A stretch of DNA of 64,000 nucleotides from Lachnospiraceae bacterium (GTDB lineage Bacteria; Bacillota; Clostridia; Lachnospirales; Lachnospiraceae): positions 124,001 to 188,000 of the forward strand of contig JALCKY010000004.1 in the NCBI GenBank assembly GCA_022647575.1, in the 5' to 3' direction. This document shows positions 14,698 through 23,908 of this stretch, piece by piece. Below the pieces are notes generated by a model. It was not told where the DNA came from. It searched no databases and worked only from the letters and a program-made list of their open reading frames with translations. Position 1 is the first letter of the stretch, and each line of letters begins with the position of its first letter. The position numbers and the translations under genes are program-made.

Positions 14698-15531
14698 TTA
14701 TACAGGCTTCTTTTCTTTATGGATTTCCGAATAAAACAGAAACTGCTGCAGGATTCCCGAAAATCCTTCGTATCTTTCAAACGGAAAACCATCCGGGTAA
14801 TGTTCCGCAAGCATCTGCCGGATATGCGTGTCAACCGGAAAGGAATCGATCCGGTGCAGGGCAAAGAGCATCACGCAGTCCGCTACCTTCGTTCCGACCC
14901 CGGTCAGTTGCAGAAGCTCCGCCTTTGCTTCCGCATCGGACATTTTCTGCAGCGCCCGGAGATCCGCCTCTCCTTTTTCAATCTGCGCCGAAGCTTCCTT
15001 CACATAGCGTGCCCGGTAGCCCAGGTTGCACGACAGAAGATCTTTTTCATCTGCCGCCGCCAGCACCTCTGCCTCCGGAAATGCAGAATATTCTCCGATG
15101 CCGCTTCGTCTTTTTCTCTTTCCGTATCTTTCGCACAGAAGCCCGACGCACCTCTTGATCCGCGGGATGTTGTTCTGCTGTGAAATGATGAAAGTGATGA
15201 GCGTCTCAAAGAAATCCTGCTTCAGCACCCGGAGACCGTCCGCCTGTTTTACCGCATCCGAAAGCCAGGCATCCGCAGGGTCGACGGTTCTTACTATTTT
15301 CCAGTAGTCGGTATGGAGATCGAAATAGTCTTGCCAGACTCCTGCAAATTCTTTTTCACTGCATTCAAACCGGAAAAGATTTCCCTTCTGAAAAATCCGG
15401 AGGGCATGCGCACCGGAAAAGAGAATAAAGACGCCGGGTTCATTTTCCGTCATGCGGAAGCACTGACCGGAATCCGCGATGATCTTCAGATTCAGTCCGG
15501 GTATCCTTTTTACGATTTCCGTTTTACTCAT
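14698..15531 (-). CDS. ogg: 8-oxoguanine DNA glycosylase/AP lyase (Ogg family)
   Basis: About 277 residues. The N-terminal OGG domain contains SGQCFRM; a helix-hairpin-helix reads LTGVGTKVADCVMLFAL with the catalytic lysine (GTK), and FPVDTHIRQML carries the catalytic aspartate. It excises 8-oxoG from DNA. I chose MSKTEI behind CAGGAAA because family proteins start there. A start 16 codons earlier at 15579, behind AAGGAAAG, is also possible. The amidohydrolase at 27 kb may deaminate the freed 8-oxoguanine, though no operon connects them. Confidence 0.87.
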   Translation of the reverse strand: MSKTEIVKRIPGLNLKIIADSGQCFRMTENEPGVFILFSGAHALRIFQKGNLFRFECSEKEFAGVWQDYFDLHTDYWKIVRTVDPADAWLSDAVKQADGLRVLKQDFFETLITFIISQQNNIPRIKRCVGLLCERYGKRKRRSGIGEYSAFPEAEVLAAADEKDLLSCNLGYRARYVKEASAQIEKGEADLRALQKMSDAEAKAELLQLTGVGTKVADCVMLFALHRIDSFPVDTHIRQMLAEHYPDGFPFERYEGFSGILQQFLFYSEIHKEKKPV

Positions 15532-15598
15532 TGTTTTGATTTTCCTGCAGTCCGTTATTTTGATTTTATCACAATTCATAGAAACTTTCCTTACCTCA

Positions 15599-15607
15599 TG
15601 TTATAAT
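15599..15607 (+). promoter_or_regulatory. Extended -10 of the decarboxylase gene
   Basis: TGTTATAAT, with the hexamer at 15602-15607, without a good -35, 31 bases before the ATG at 15639. It is followed by the ribosome binding site AGGGGG. Confidence 0.55.
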
Positions 15608-15638
15608 AAAAGGACTTTATGACAGGGGGTTTTTCTTT

Positions 15639-16775
15639 ATGGATCAGCTGCTGAATCTATTCTCCAACGCATCCAACATTACCTGGCAGATGGCCGTCAT
15701 GTGGGTCATCGGCGGAATCATGATTTACCTCGGCATCAAAAAAGATATGGAGCCGACACTTCTCGTACCGATGGGCTTCGGTGCCATTCTGGTCAACCTT
15801 CCGATGTCCGGAGCCGTGACGCAGGTCATCAACGGCGTAACGGAAACCGGACCTCTCAACTGGCTTTTCGACAAGGGAATCGCCAATGAAATCATCCTGC
15901 TTCTGCTTTTCCTCGGCATCGGCGCGATGATTGATTTCGCACCGCTTCTTTCCAATCCGAAAATGATGCTGTTCGGCGCCGCCGCACAGTTCGGCATTTT
16001 CTTCACGCTCAGCATGGCGACCCTTCTGGGATTCGATCTCCATGACGCAGCTTCCATCGGAATCATCGGCGCTGCGGACGGACCGACCGCCATCTTCGTG
16101 GCAAACTATTTCAACTCCAAATACATAGGGGCCATCATCGTGGCGGCTTATTCCTACATGGCACTCGTGCCGATCATCCAGCCGCCGGTCATCCGTCTCA
16201 TCACGACAAAGAAAGAGCGTCTGATCAAAATGCCGTATGCAACGAAGCACGTGAGCAAGACCGTCAAGATTCTCTTCCCGATCCTGGTCACGGTCGTTTC
16301 CAGCATCGTCGCTCCGAGGTCGGTCGCCCTGATCGGTTTCCTGATGTTCGGAAACCTGATCCGCGAATGCGGCGTCCTGAAATCACTGTCCGACACGGCT
16401 CAGGGAACGCTGGCCAATCTGGTCACCCTGCTTCTGGGCATTACGGTTGCCGTGAAAATGCAGGCAGACATCTTCCTGACATGGCAGACCCTCATGGTCA
16501 TCCTGCTCGGACTGGTCGCCTTTATTTTCGATACGGTCGGCGGCGTCCTCTTTGCAAAGCTGCTGAACCTGTTCACGCCTCACAATAAGATCAACCCGAT
16601 GATCGGTGCCGTCGGAATCTCCGCTTTCCCGATGTCTGCACGAGTCATCAATAAAATGGGAATGGATGAAGATCCGACCAACATCCTGCTGATGCATGCC
16701 GTCGGCGCAAACGTTTCCGGACAGATTGCTTCCGTCCTTGCAGGCGGACTGATCCTGACACTGGTAGCTCGTTAA
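15639..16775 (+). CDS. Sodium-pumping decarboxylase beta subunit (OadB/GcdB/MmdB type)
   Basis: 378 residues with nine or more transmembrane helices. GIGAMIDFAPLLSNPKMMLFGAAAQFG, GIIGAADGPTAIFVANY and AVGISAFPMSARVINKMG are the conserved core that holds the Na+-site aspartate (DGPT). The beta subunit decarboxylates a carboxybiotin carrier and exports Na+. Which acid is decarboxylated (oxaloacetate, glutaconyl-CoA, methylmalonyl-CoA) cannot be told, because the alpha and biotin-carrier subunits are not in the window. A gamma-like gene follows 12 bases later. Confidence 0.92.
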   Translation: MDQLLNLFSNASNITWQMAVMWVIGGIMIYLGIKKDMEPTLLVPMGFGAILVNLPMSGAVTQVINGVTETGPLNWLFDKGIANEIILLLLFLGIGAMIDFAPLLSNPKMMLFGAAAQFGIFFTLSMATLLGFDLHDAASIGIIGAADGPTAIFVANYFNSKYIGAIIVAAYSYMALVPIIQPPVIRLITTKKERLIKMPYATKHVSKTVKILFPILVTVVSSIVAPRSVALIGFLMFGNLIRECGVLKSLSDTAQGTLANLVTLLLGITVAVKMQADIFLTWQTLMVILLGLVAFIFDTVGGVLFAKLLNLFTPHNKINPMIGAVGISAFPMSARVINKMGMDEDPTNILLMHAVGANVSGQIASVLAGGLILTLVAR

Positions 16776-16787
16776 TAGGGGAGGCAG

Positions 16788-16937
16788 ATGAAAATGAACG
16801 CAAACTTTCTTGAATCTTTAAGAATCATGGGACTGGGAATGCTCGGCATCTTCCTCGTGACCCTTGTCCTGATCGGTCTGATGTATCTTCTCATGAAGCT
16901 CTTTCCCGACAAGAAGACGGGGACTCGAAAAAATTGA
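16788..16937 (+). CDS. Small gamma-like (OadG) subunit of the decarboxylase
   Basis: 49 residues, MKMNANFLESLRIMG, then a single transmembrane helix (LGMLGIFLVTLVLIGLMYLL) and a lysine-rich tail KLFPDKKTGTRKN. This is the layout of OadG/MmdD small subunits that hold the decarboxylase complex in the membrane. It has a strong AGGGGAGG box and lies directly downstream of the beta subunit. Its 3' 120 bases overlap the antisense C-terminus of the CLC gene. It is shorter than typical OadG (about 80), lacking the periplasmic tail. Confidence 0.8.
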   Translation: MKMNANFLESLRIMGLGMLGIFLVTLVLIGLMYLLMKLFPDKKTGTRKN

Positions 16938-18215
16938 CCCTGCCGCAGGCAGATGATCGGAAAAAGCTTCTCTTGATTCTTTATTGATGAATTGTGTCCT
17001 GGTTTTCGAATACATGATTTTCTGAGATCCGAATACACTGTAATAGCCCGAGAGCATATAGCTGACCGCAACCACGATAGAAAAGAATGCGGCGCCTTTG
17101 AAACCGAAAAGTTCAAAGGCAATCAGCAGCGATGTGATCGGGCTGTTTGTTACTGCGCAGAAAACCCCGCACATCCCGCAGGCCGCACACAGGTCTGCCG
17201 GAAGTCCCAGAAGACCCGAAAGGGCACTGCCCATCGTCGCGCCGATGAAAAGACTCGGAACGATCTCTCCTCCTTTAAATCCGAAACAGAGAGTAAGACA
17301 CGTAAAGACCATTTTCAGGAGAAATGCTTCCGGTCTGACATCCCCGCTGAAGCTTGCCTTGATGGTTTCGGCACCCAGTCCGAGATAATCCTGCGTCCGC
17401 AGGAGCAGGGACAGAAGGACAACCGAACCGCCTCCGATCAGGATGCGGACATACGGATTCACAAACCATTTCTTCGCGTATCTTCCTGTGTGGACCAGCA
17501 TGTTGCAGAACAGGATTCCAACCAGTGCGCAGGCAATTCCGACCGCAATGATTTTCAGGAAGGCAATGGAATAGATCGACTGCACGTCAAGCAGCTCATA
17601 GGGAGCCTGCAGTCCGTGAATATGGAAATAGACTGCCACGCTCTGCGCAATGAAAGAGGAAAGGACGCAGGGAACCAGCGCCGCATAGTACAGGACCCCG
17701 ATGCTGACAAATTCCATCGGAAGCACGGCAGCCGCCAGAGGCGTTCCGAAAAGGGCGGAAAAAGCAGCGCTCATGGCCGCCATCATCAGGATGGTCGTGT
17801 CGCTGTCATCCATATGCAGTCTGCGTGCGGTAAAACTTCCGATGGAACCGCCGAACTGCAGGGCAGCTCCTTCCCGACCGGCCGAACCGCCGAACAGATG
17901 GGTCAGAATCGTCGAAAGGAAAATCAGCGGTGCGACCCGGAGTGCCACCGTTTTCTCCGTACGGACCGCTTCGATGACAGAATTCGTATCGCTCATCTCC
18001 GCCCCGGCCCGGCGATACAGAAAAACGATCAGAAGACCGGCTGCCGGAAGACCGAATACGATATAGGGATGCGCTTCCCGGAAGGACGTCGAGACCATCA
18101 CCAGGTAGCTGAACAGGGAGGACGCGCCTCCCACGACGAATCCCGTAACCGCCGAAATCAGGATCCATTTCCCAAGTATGATTAATGTCTTTCCGAAACT
18201 TTTCAAAACCCTCAC
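16818..18215 (-). CDS. CLC family chloride/fluoride channel or antiporter
   Basis: 465 residues with about ten helices. GGSAGREGAALQFGGS holds the gating-glutamate motif and GGEIVPSLFIGA is the G-x-x-x-P motif of the second selectivity region. The GREG-A-x-LQ form resembles fluoride-specific CLC-F proteins more than classic GKEGP chloride exchangers, but this is only suggestive. The start appears to be GTG after TGTGGGG, with an extended -10 (TGCTATAAT) only 13 bases upstream, so the leader is very short. The final 40 residues (EKIHQTDQDKGHEEDAEH...) are hydrophilic and encoded antisense to oadG, perhaps through loss of an earlier stop. Confidence 0.85.
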   Translation of the reverse strand: MRVLKSFGKTLIILGKWILISAVTGFVVGGASSLFSYLVMVSTSFREAHPYIVFGLPAAGLLIVFLYRRAGAEMSDTNSVIEAVRTEKTVALRVAPLIFLSTILTHLFGGSAGREGAALQFGGSIGSFTARRLHMDDSDTTILMMAAMSAAFSALFGTPLAAAVLPMEFVSIGVLYYAALVPCVLSSFIAQSVAVYFHIHGLQAPYELLDVQSIYSIAFLKIIAVGIACALVGILFCNMLVHTGRYAKKWFVNPYVRILIGGGSVVLLSLLLRTQDYLGLGAETIKASFSGDVRPEAFLLKMVFTCLTLCFGFKGGEIVPSLFIGATMGSALSGLLGLPADLCAACGMCGVFCAVTNSPITSLLIAFELFGFKGAAFFSIVVAVSYMLSGYYSVFGSQKIMYSKTRTQFINKESREAFSDHLPAAGSIFSSPRLLVGKELHEKIHQTDQDKGHEEDAEHSQSHDS

Positions 18216-18228
18216 CCCACAGCAAAAG

Positions 18229-18237
18229 ATTATAGCA
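18229..18237 (-). promoter_or_regulatory. Extended -10 of the CLC gene
   Basis: TGCTATAAT on the minus strand, overlapping the stop region of the MATE gene. There are only 13 bases between it and the GTG start. Confidence 0.45.
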
Positions 18238-19594
18238 CGTCTTTCCCGTCCGGTGGGAGTTTCTTAAGGAAGGAAACCAGAAACGGCACGGAAGTCAGGC
18301 AGGCCAGAATATCCGCGGCCGGCTGGGCCGTCTCAATGCCGGCAAGTCCGATCATGCCCGGAAGGATCAGGATGAGCGGGATAAAGTAAACGCCGTTCCG
18401 CAGCTGTGCGAGGAAAAAGGCACGACCGCTTTTTCCGATGCTCTGAAACAGCATATTCGTGCAGACGGCAAACGGCTGGAAAAGCACGCCGATGCAGGCA
18501 TAGCGCAGCGCCGGAACTCCGACCGCGATGACTTCCGGATCATTCCGGAACCAGGCAACGACCGGTCCCGCCGAAAAGAAACCGATCACGGCAAGAACGG
18601 CAAGCATCAGTCCGCCCGAAATCAGCGTAAAGAAAAATCCCTGCCTCATACGCGAGTATTTCTTTGCTCCGTAGTTGAAGGCGGAAACCGGCTGGAACCC
18701 CTGCCCCATTCCGAGTCCTACGGCAAAGATGAGAAAGGAGACACGGCCGACGATGCTCATAGCCGCAACAGCGGCATCCCCGTAAAGAGCCGCCTGATGA
18801 TTCAGGATCATCGTGGAAATGCTGTTCAGCCCCTGACGGGCAAGCGAAGGAGATCCGACCGTGAAAATATTCCAGAATTCACGGAACCGGCGTGCGATCT
18901 TCGTGAGGCGGATCTTGCTGGACGTCTTGCCGGAAAGCGGCATCCACAGAAGGATCAGAAAACTGACCGCCTGCGAAATCGCAGTCGACATTCCCGCTCC
19001 CGTCACTCCCAGTCCGCAGCCGAACATCAGGATCGGATCGCCGATCATGTTCAAAAGGCCTCCGGCCGTCAGCCCGATCATGGCATAGAAGGAACGTCCC
19101 TCATAGCGGAGAATGTTGTTCAGGACGCAGCTGGCGCACATGAAAGGGGCTGCTATCAGGATCCAGACTGCATATTCTTTCGCATAAGGAAGAATCGTAT
19201 CCGTACTTCCCAGAAGATACATGAAAGGAGTAAGAAACAGGAGGCCCAAAATCATGATGATCAGGCCGAAGACCAGAGAAAGAAAAAAACTGGTCGAGGT
19301 ATAGACCGTCGCCTCTTCCGCTTTTTTTGCGCCCAGCAGACGGGAAACGCTGGATCCGGCTCCGTGACCGAGCATGAAGCCGAAGGCCTGAATGACGGCC
19401 ATCAGGGAAAAGACCACGCCGATGGCACCGCTCGCCGACGTGCTGATCTGACTGACGAAATAAGTATCTGCCGTGTTGTAGATATTCGTAATGAGCATGC
19501 TGATGATTGTCGGAATGCCGAGCTGAAAAATCAGTTTGGAAACCGGTGTCTTCGTCATGCGGTCATACTGGGTCATTTCCTGTGAAGTGCTCAA
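18230..19594 (-). CDS. MATE family efflux transporter
   Basis: 454 residues and 12 helices in two MatE repeats: LGIPTIISMLITNIYNTADTYFVSQ at the start and VGSPSLARQGLNSISTMILN at the start of the second half. MATE proteins export cationic drugs or metabolites with Na+ or H+; many Clostridia encode numerous copies and the substrate cannot be predicted. The CLC gene follows 15 bases downstream, but with its own promoter. Start ATG at 19594, weak ribosome binding site (AAAGGAT). Confidence 0.9.
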   Translation of the reverse strand: MSTSQEMTQYDRMTKTPVSKLIFQLGIPTIISMLITNIYNTADTYFVSQISTSASGAIGVVFSLMAVIQAFGFMLGHGAGSSVSRLLGAKKAEEATVYTSTSFFLSLVFGLIIMILGLLFLTPFMYLLGSTDTILPYAKEYAVWILIAAPFMCASCVLNNILRYEGRSFYAMIGLTAGGLLNMIGDPILMFGCGLGVTGAGMSTAISQAVSFLILLWMPLSGKTSSKIRLTKIARRFREFWNIFTVGSPSLARQGLNSISTMILNHQAALYGDAAVAAMSIVGRVSFLIFAVGLGMGQGFQPVSAFNYGAKKYSRMRQGFFFTLISGGLMLAVLAVIGFFSAGPVVAWFRNDPEVIAVGVPALRYACIGVLFQPFAVCTNMLFQSIGKSGRAFFLAQLRNGVYFIPLILILPGMIGLAGIETAQPAADILACLTSVPFLVSFLKKLPPDGKDVL

Positions 19595-19633
19595 GAGAAA
19601 TCCTTTCTGCTCATTCCGTATGAAAACTTTCCA

Positions 19634-20410
19634 TCAGGCGCGGCGAAGCAGCGCCCACACTCCCATCATGAGTTCGTGCGGAATTACTTTCGCCACGATT
19701 CTATGAAGAAAACACATAATGCCCGGAACGGAAACGGCGAATCCCAGCCGGCTGTCGCGAAGAGCAACAGCAGCAACCAAAGATGCATGGGTTGCCAGCG
19801 GATAATGACGGATTCTTCTTTTGGTCTGTTCGGTCTCTTCAGCAGTCGGGATAAAATCCGTATCCTTGATCCAGTACGGACAGACTGCCGTCACTTTGAT
19901 TCCCCTTGGAAAAAGCTCGACGCGGAGTGCCCGTGAATAGCGGTAGAGAAATGCCTTTGTCGCCGCATAGACGCTCAGGAACTGAAACGGCTGAAAAGCT
20001 GCCGTCGAACAGATTTCCAGAATCCGGCTGCCTTTTTCCATATAGGGAAGTGAAATCATTGTCATGTCGACCGCAGCACGGCAGTTCAGTTCAATCATGC
20101 GCCCGTCATCTTCGCGGCTGACTTCTTCATAGTTCCCGATTTTTCCGAAACCGGCCGCATTGATCAGGATCCCGATTACGGGTTTTTCCTCCCTGAACCG
20201 TCCGGCGATTTTACGGATGGACTCCGGATCGGTGAGATCACAGGGAAACGGACGGATCCTGACCGGAACCTCGTTCTGCAGTGCCTCCAGTTTTTCCTTC
20301 GTACGCGCCAGGACCCAGATTTCTTCGATATCTTTTTCTTTTTCAGCGATGCGTCTGACGAACTGTCTGCCGAGTCCGCAGGACGCACCCGTCACAACGG
20401 CAATCCTCAT
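19634..20410 (-). CDS. Short-chain dehydrogenase/reductase
   Basis: About 258 residues with the SDR nucleotide motif VVTGASCGLG at the N-terminus, INAAGFGKIGN, and the catalytic SVYAATKAFLYRYS (YxxxK) motif. The C-terminal segment LHRIVAKVIPHELMMG may be membrane-associated. The substrate is unknown. The true start is uncertain: ATG at 20410 fits family proteins, while ATG at 20464 overlaps the end of the protease gene by 14 bases behind AGAGGAA. Either way it is co-transcribed with the upstream Zn protease. Confidence 0.85.
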   Translation of the reverse strand: MRIAVVTGASCGLGRQFVRRIAEKEKDIEEIWVLARTKEKLEALQNEVPVRIRPFPCDLTDPESIRKIAGRFREEKPVIGILINAAGFGKIGNYEEVSREDDGRMIELNCRAAVDMTMISLPYMEKGSRILEICSTAAFQPFQFLSVYAATKAFLYRYSRALRVELFPRGIKVTAVCPYWIKDTDFIPTAEETEQTKRRIRHYPLATHASLVAAVALRDSRLGFAVSVPGIMCFLHRIVAKVIPHELMMGVWALLRRA

Positions 20411-20450
20411 CGCCGTGCCTATTTCGCGCCTGATTGGATCAGCCGCTTCT

Positions 20451-21203
20451 TCAGTCACGGTCATTTCCTCTGACGATCAGCAGGATCCTGACAAGCTGCA
20501 GGATTGAGGAAGCCAGAGCCGCCACATACGTCATGGCCGCCGCCGTCAGGACTTTTCTGGAACCGGCCAGTTCTTCCGGTGAAACGATCTGGTAATCCCT
20601 GAGCATCTTCAGTCCCCTGCGGGAAGCATCAAATTCAACCGGAAGCGTTACCAGCTGGAAAATGACGACGGCACAGAACAGACCGATACCGATCTTGGCC
20701 AGCATCGACCAGGAAAAAATGAGACCGATAATAATGAGCGGCCAGGAAAGCATGCTTCCGAAATTCGCAACCGGAACAATCGAAGACCGGATCCGGAGCG
20801 GTGCATAATTCGTCGCATCCTGCACGGCATGTCCGCATTCATGGGCAGCAATCGCAATCGATGCAACGGAACCCCTTCCGTAGCTTTCCTCCGCAAGTCC
20901 GACTGTCTTATCCCTCGGATCGTAGTGGTCGGTCAGCTGACCGCTGATCGGTCTGACGCCGACCTGCGGTATCCCGGCCCCGCCCAGGATTCTCTGTGCA
21001 GCCTGTCCGCCGGTGATTCCCGAACCGGATGGGATCTGCGAATACTTTGAAACCGTATTTTTCATGACAAGAGAAGCAATTCCCGTTACGGCAACAGCCG
21101 CAATGATCAGGATCCACTCCCAGACATAAAGACCGAGTCCGCTCTGGTAATTTCCGACTCCGTAATAGCTTCCGTATCCGTACATTATCATTGAACTGAT
21201 CAT
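20451..21203 (-). CDS. YugP-type membrane zinc metallopeptidase
   Basis: 250 residues. AIAAHECGHAVQDA holds the HExxH zinc motif, flanked by an N-terminal membrane helix and two or three C-terminal helices; DRSIxL-like region DPRDKTVGLAEESYG is typical of the family (Zn_peptidase_2). Its physiological substrate is unknown. The start is the ATG after GGAGG; 12 further codons upstream lack a ribosome binding site. The N-terminus YGYGSYYGVGNYQSG is glycine/tyrosine-rich. Confidence 0.88.
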   Translation of the reverse strand: MISSMIMYGYGSYYGVGNYQSGLGLYVWEWILIIAAVAVTGIASLVMKNTVSKYSQIPSGSGITGGQAAQRILGGAGIPQVGVRPISGQLTDHYDPRDKTVGLAEESYGRGSVASIAIAAHECGHAVQDATNYAPLRIRSSIVPVANFGSMLSWPLIIIGLIFSWSMLAKIGIGLFCAVVIFQLVTLPVEFDASRRGLKMLRDYQIVSPEELAGSRKVLTAAAMTYVAALASSILQLVRILLIVRGNDRD

Positions 21204-21262
21204 AAAACCTCCGAAAAACCGACTGAATTCTTTCTTCAATTATACCAATCCGTTTCCGTAAT

Positions 21263-23908
21263 TCAAGTAAACAAAAACTTCCGCCGCGCATCAAAACGAC
21301 GGAACTGTCGCCTGATGCGGACGGAAGCCTTGAGGAGCAGACTGCTGCGGTTATTAATCTGTGCCGTCTGCCTTATCTTTCCTGCCCGGCCTGTCTTTTC
21401 TGTCGGATCTGTCTGATTTACTTCTTCTGAATCCCTTGTCGAATCCTTCTGTCCTTCGGTCGTATCCGCCTGTTCTTGTTTTTCTGTCTGTCCGGCCTGC
21501 TGCGTCCGATCTTTCCGACCTGCCGGCTTTCTCTGTCCTGTCGTATCTGTCCGTTCTGCCGGATCTCTCCGTTCTGTCGGATTTGTACGTTCTGTCGGAT
21601 TTGTACGTTCTGCCGGATTTCTCTGTTCTGTCGGATTTGTACGTTCTGATTTCTCTGTTCTGTCAGATTTCTCTGTTCTGTCGAGATTTCTCTGTCGGAT
21701 CTTTGCCTCCGATCTCCGATCTATTTCTCTGTTCTGTCGTTCTGCCGATCTCTTTCTCGTTCTGTCGGATCTTTCCGGCCTACCGGATTTCTCCGATCTG
21801 CCGAATTTCTCTGTTCTGTCGGACCTGTACGTTCTGTCTGATCTTTCCGGCCTGTCGGATCTGTCGGATCTCTCTGTCCTGTCGGATCTCTCAGCTCTGT
21901 CAGATTTTTCTGCTCTGTCGTATCTCTCTGCTCTGTCAGATTTCTCTGCTCTGTCGTATCTCTCAGCTCTGTCAGATTTCTCAGTTCTGTCGGATCTCTC
22001 AGCTCTGTCGGATTTCTCTGCTCCGTCGGATCTCTCTGTTATGTCTGCGCCGTCTTTCCCCTCTGTCTTTCCGGCTGTCTTTTCCATATGGACATTCATT
22101 CCGCGGATTTTGACATCCTGCATGGCATCGATGACTTTTTCAGCACTGTTCCGGTCTACGTCGACAAAGGAATAACTGTCAAACAGGTCAATCGATCCGA
22201 CCATGCGGCCGGAAATTCCGGATTCTCCGGCAATTGCTCCGAGGATATCGGACGGGCGCACGTGCTGATTCCTTCCGATATTGATAAAGAGTCTTTCCAT
22301 GTCATCGTCTTCATGTCCTTCGCTCCGGCGTCCTCTTCCGGTGCTTTCCCCGCGGCTGCTGCGGTCTCCGCGGCCTGCTGCGTCACGGCTGCTTCTGCCT
22401 CTTCCGTCACGTCCGCCGCTCTTCCGGTCGCCCAGGTCATCCAGGGAACGCGGTACCCGGCTGTCAATGATGTCGTCTTCGACATTTTCTTCATTTCCCA
22501 TCTGGATCTTAAGAAGCGCTGCCGCCAGGTCCATGGAATTGACATCATTTTCAAAGATGCACTTGTCGATCATGCTGCGCATCTTTTCAAGATCCGTATC
22601 TTCATCTTCAATCAGTTCAACCGCATGCTCCAGGTATTTTCCGGCCCGGATCTCCGTAATATCATTGAGAGAGGGAATCGCCTGCGGAAGAATCTTCGTC
22701 TTGCAGTATCTCTGGATTTCGCGGAGCTTATAGACATCGCGTCCGACAACCAGGGAAAATGCAGTCCCCTTGCGACCGGCACGTCCGGTTCTTCCGATCC
22801 TGTGGACATAGTACTCGTCATCCTGCGGGATATCGTAATTGAATACCGCTTCGATATCCTCGACATCAATGCCTCTTGCCATGACGTCGGTCGCCACCAG
22901 GATTTCCGTCCGTCCTGCCCGGAAACTCTTCATGACGCGGTCACGCTGTGCCTGGCTCAGGTCGCCGTGCAATCCTTCTGCATAATACCCTCTGCCCTTC
23001 AGCTCATCGACGACTTCATCGACTTTTCGCTTCGTGTTGCAGAAGACAACCGAAAGCTTCGGCTCATAAAGATCGATCAGCCGGCAGAGCACTTCCGTCT
23101 TATTGGTCGGACGCACATCGTAATAATACTGGGTAACTTCCGGAACCGTCAGCTCCTTCTTCGCGATCCGCACCATGACCGGATCCTTCTGGAAATTCTC
23201 AGCAATCTCGGCAATCTCTTTGGGTACGGTCGCAGAGAACATGACCGTCTGTCTCTCTTCCGGGAGTTCCGCCAGGATCGTCTTCATGTCATCAATGAAG
23301 CCCATGTCCAGCATTTCATCCGCTTCGTCGAGAATGATCAGGCCGACTTCATCAAACTTGACCGTTCCTCTTCTCATATGGTCCATGACACGGCCCGGAG
23401 TGCCGACAATGATCTGCGTGCCGTCTTTCAGACCGCGGATCTGCTTGACGATATCCTGTCCGCCGTAGACCGGGAGGATTTTCACGTTATGCATATATTT
23501 TGCATATTTATGAAGTTCATCCGATACCTGGATTGCCAGCTCACGGGTCGGGCACAGGACGACAGCCTGAAGCTTCTTGATCTTCGGATCAATCTTCATC
23601 AGCATCGGGATGCCGAATGCCGCTGTTTTTCCCGTACCGGTCTGCGCCTGTCCGATGACGTCGCGTCCTTCCAGTTCAATGGGGATTGCCTGTTCCTGAA
23701 TCGGAGAGGCAGAATCAAAACCCATATCCTTGACCGCGTGGAGAATCTTCGCATCGATGTTCAGTCTCTCGAAGCTCCCCTCTTTCTCATCGGCTGCGGC
23801 ATTGTCCGTCTCAGATACTGTTTCTTTTTCCGTTTCTTTTTCTGTTTCTTTCTCTGTCACTTTTTCCGTTTCTTTCTCTGTCACTTTTTCTGTTTCTTCT
23901 TTCCGCAT
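21263..23908 (-). CDS. DEAD-box RNA helicase (CshA/DeaD type) with long repeat tail
   Basis: 881 residues. Helicase core at about 45-410: Q motif FERLNIDAKILHAVKDMGF, AQTGTGKT, PTRELAIQV, DEAD, SAT, HRIGRTGRAG. A DbpA-type RNA-binding domain follows (LFINIGRNQHVRPSDILGAIAGE, about 560-630). The last 250 residues are degenerate SDRAERSDRTEK-type repeats, hydrophilic and disordered, suited to RNA binding. The role would be in ribosome assembly or mRNA decay at low temperature. The ATG at 23908 has no ribosome binding site; the natural start is likely MSKKKEIE at 23984 in another frame (see next entry). Confidence 0.88.
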   Translation of the reverse strand: MRKEETEKVTEKETEKVTEKETEKETEKETVSETDNAAADEKEGSFERLNIDAKILHAVKDMGFDSASPIQEQAIPIELEGRDVIGQAQTGTGKTAAFGIPMLMKIDPKIKKLQAVVLCPTRELAIQVSDELHKYAKYMHNVKILPVYGGQDIVKQIRGLKDGTQIIVGTPGRVMDHMRRGTVKFDEVGLIILDEADEMLDMGFIDDMKTILAELPEERQTVMFSATVPKEIAEIAENFQKDPVMVRIAKKELTVPEVTQYYYDVRPTNKTEVLCRLIDLYEPKLSVVFCNTKRKVDEVVDELKGRGYYAEGLHGDLSQAQRDRVMKSFRAGRTEILVATDVMARGIDVEDIEAVFNYDIPQDDEYYVHRIGRTGRAGRKGTAFSLVVGRDVYKLREIQRYCKTKILPQAIPSLNDITEIRAGKYLEHAVELIEDEDTDLEKMRSMIDKCIFENDVNSMDLAAALLKIQMGNEENVEDDIIDSRVPRSLDDLGDRKSGGRDGRGRSSRDAAGRGDRSSRGESTGRGRRSEGHEDDDMERLFINIGRNQHVRPSDILGAIAGESGISGRMVGSIDLFDSYSFVDVDRNSAEKVIDAMQDVKIRGMNVHMEKTAGKTEGKDGADITERSDGAEKSDRAERSDRTEKSDRAERYDRAEKSDRAERYDRAEKSDRAERSDRTERSDRSDRPERSDRTYRSDRTEKFGRSEKSGRPERSDRTRKRSAERQNREIDRRSEAKIRQRNLDRTEKSDRTEKSERTNPTEQRNPAERTNPTERTNPTERRDPAERTDTTGQRKPAGRKDRTQQAGQTEKQEQADTTEGQKDSTRDSEEVNQTDPTEKTGRAGKIRQTAQINNRSSLLLKASVRIRRQFRRFDARRKFLFT
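21390..22060. repeat. Low-complexity repeats encoding the helicase tail
   Basis: Degenerate units around TCTGTCGGATCTCTC (plus strand) encode E-R/K-S-D-R-A/T. The repeats grade from regular (21840-22040) to scrambled (21400-21700). Confidence 0.75.

Noticed and set aside
16992-18185. A 397-codon plus-strand frame
   Set aside because: Antisense to the CLC gene, with no ribosome binding site and an implausible composition rich in R, Q, H and K.
21390-22060. CRISPR-like repeats in the helicase tail
   Set aside because: Degenerate repeats in frame with the helicase; no spacers and no cas genes.
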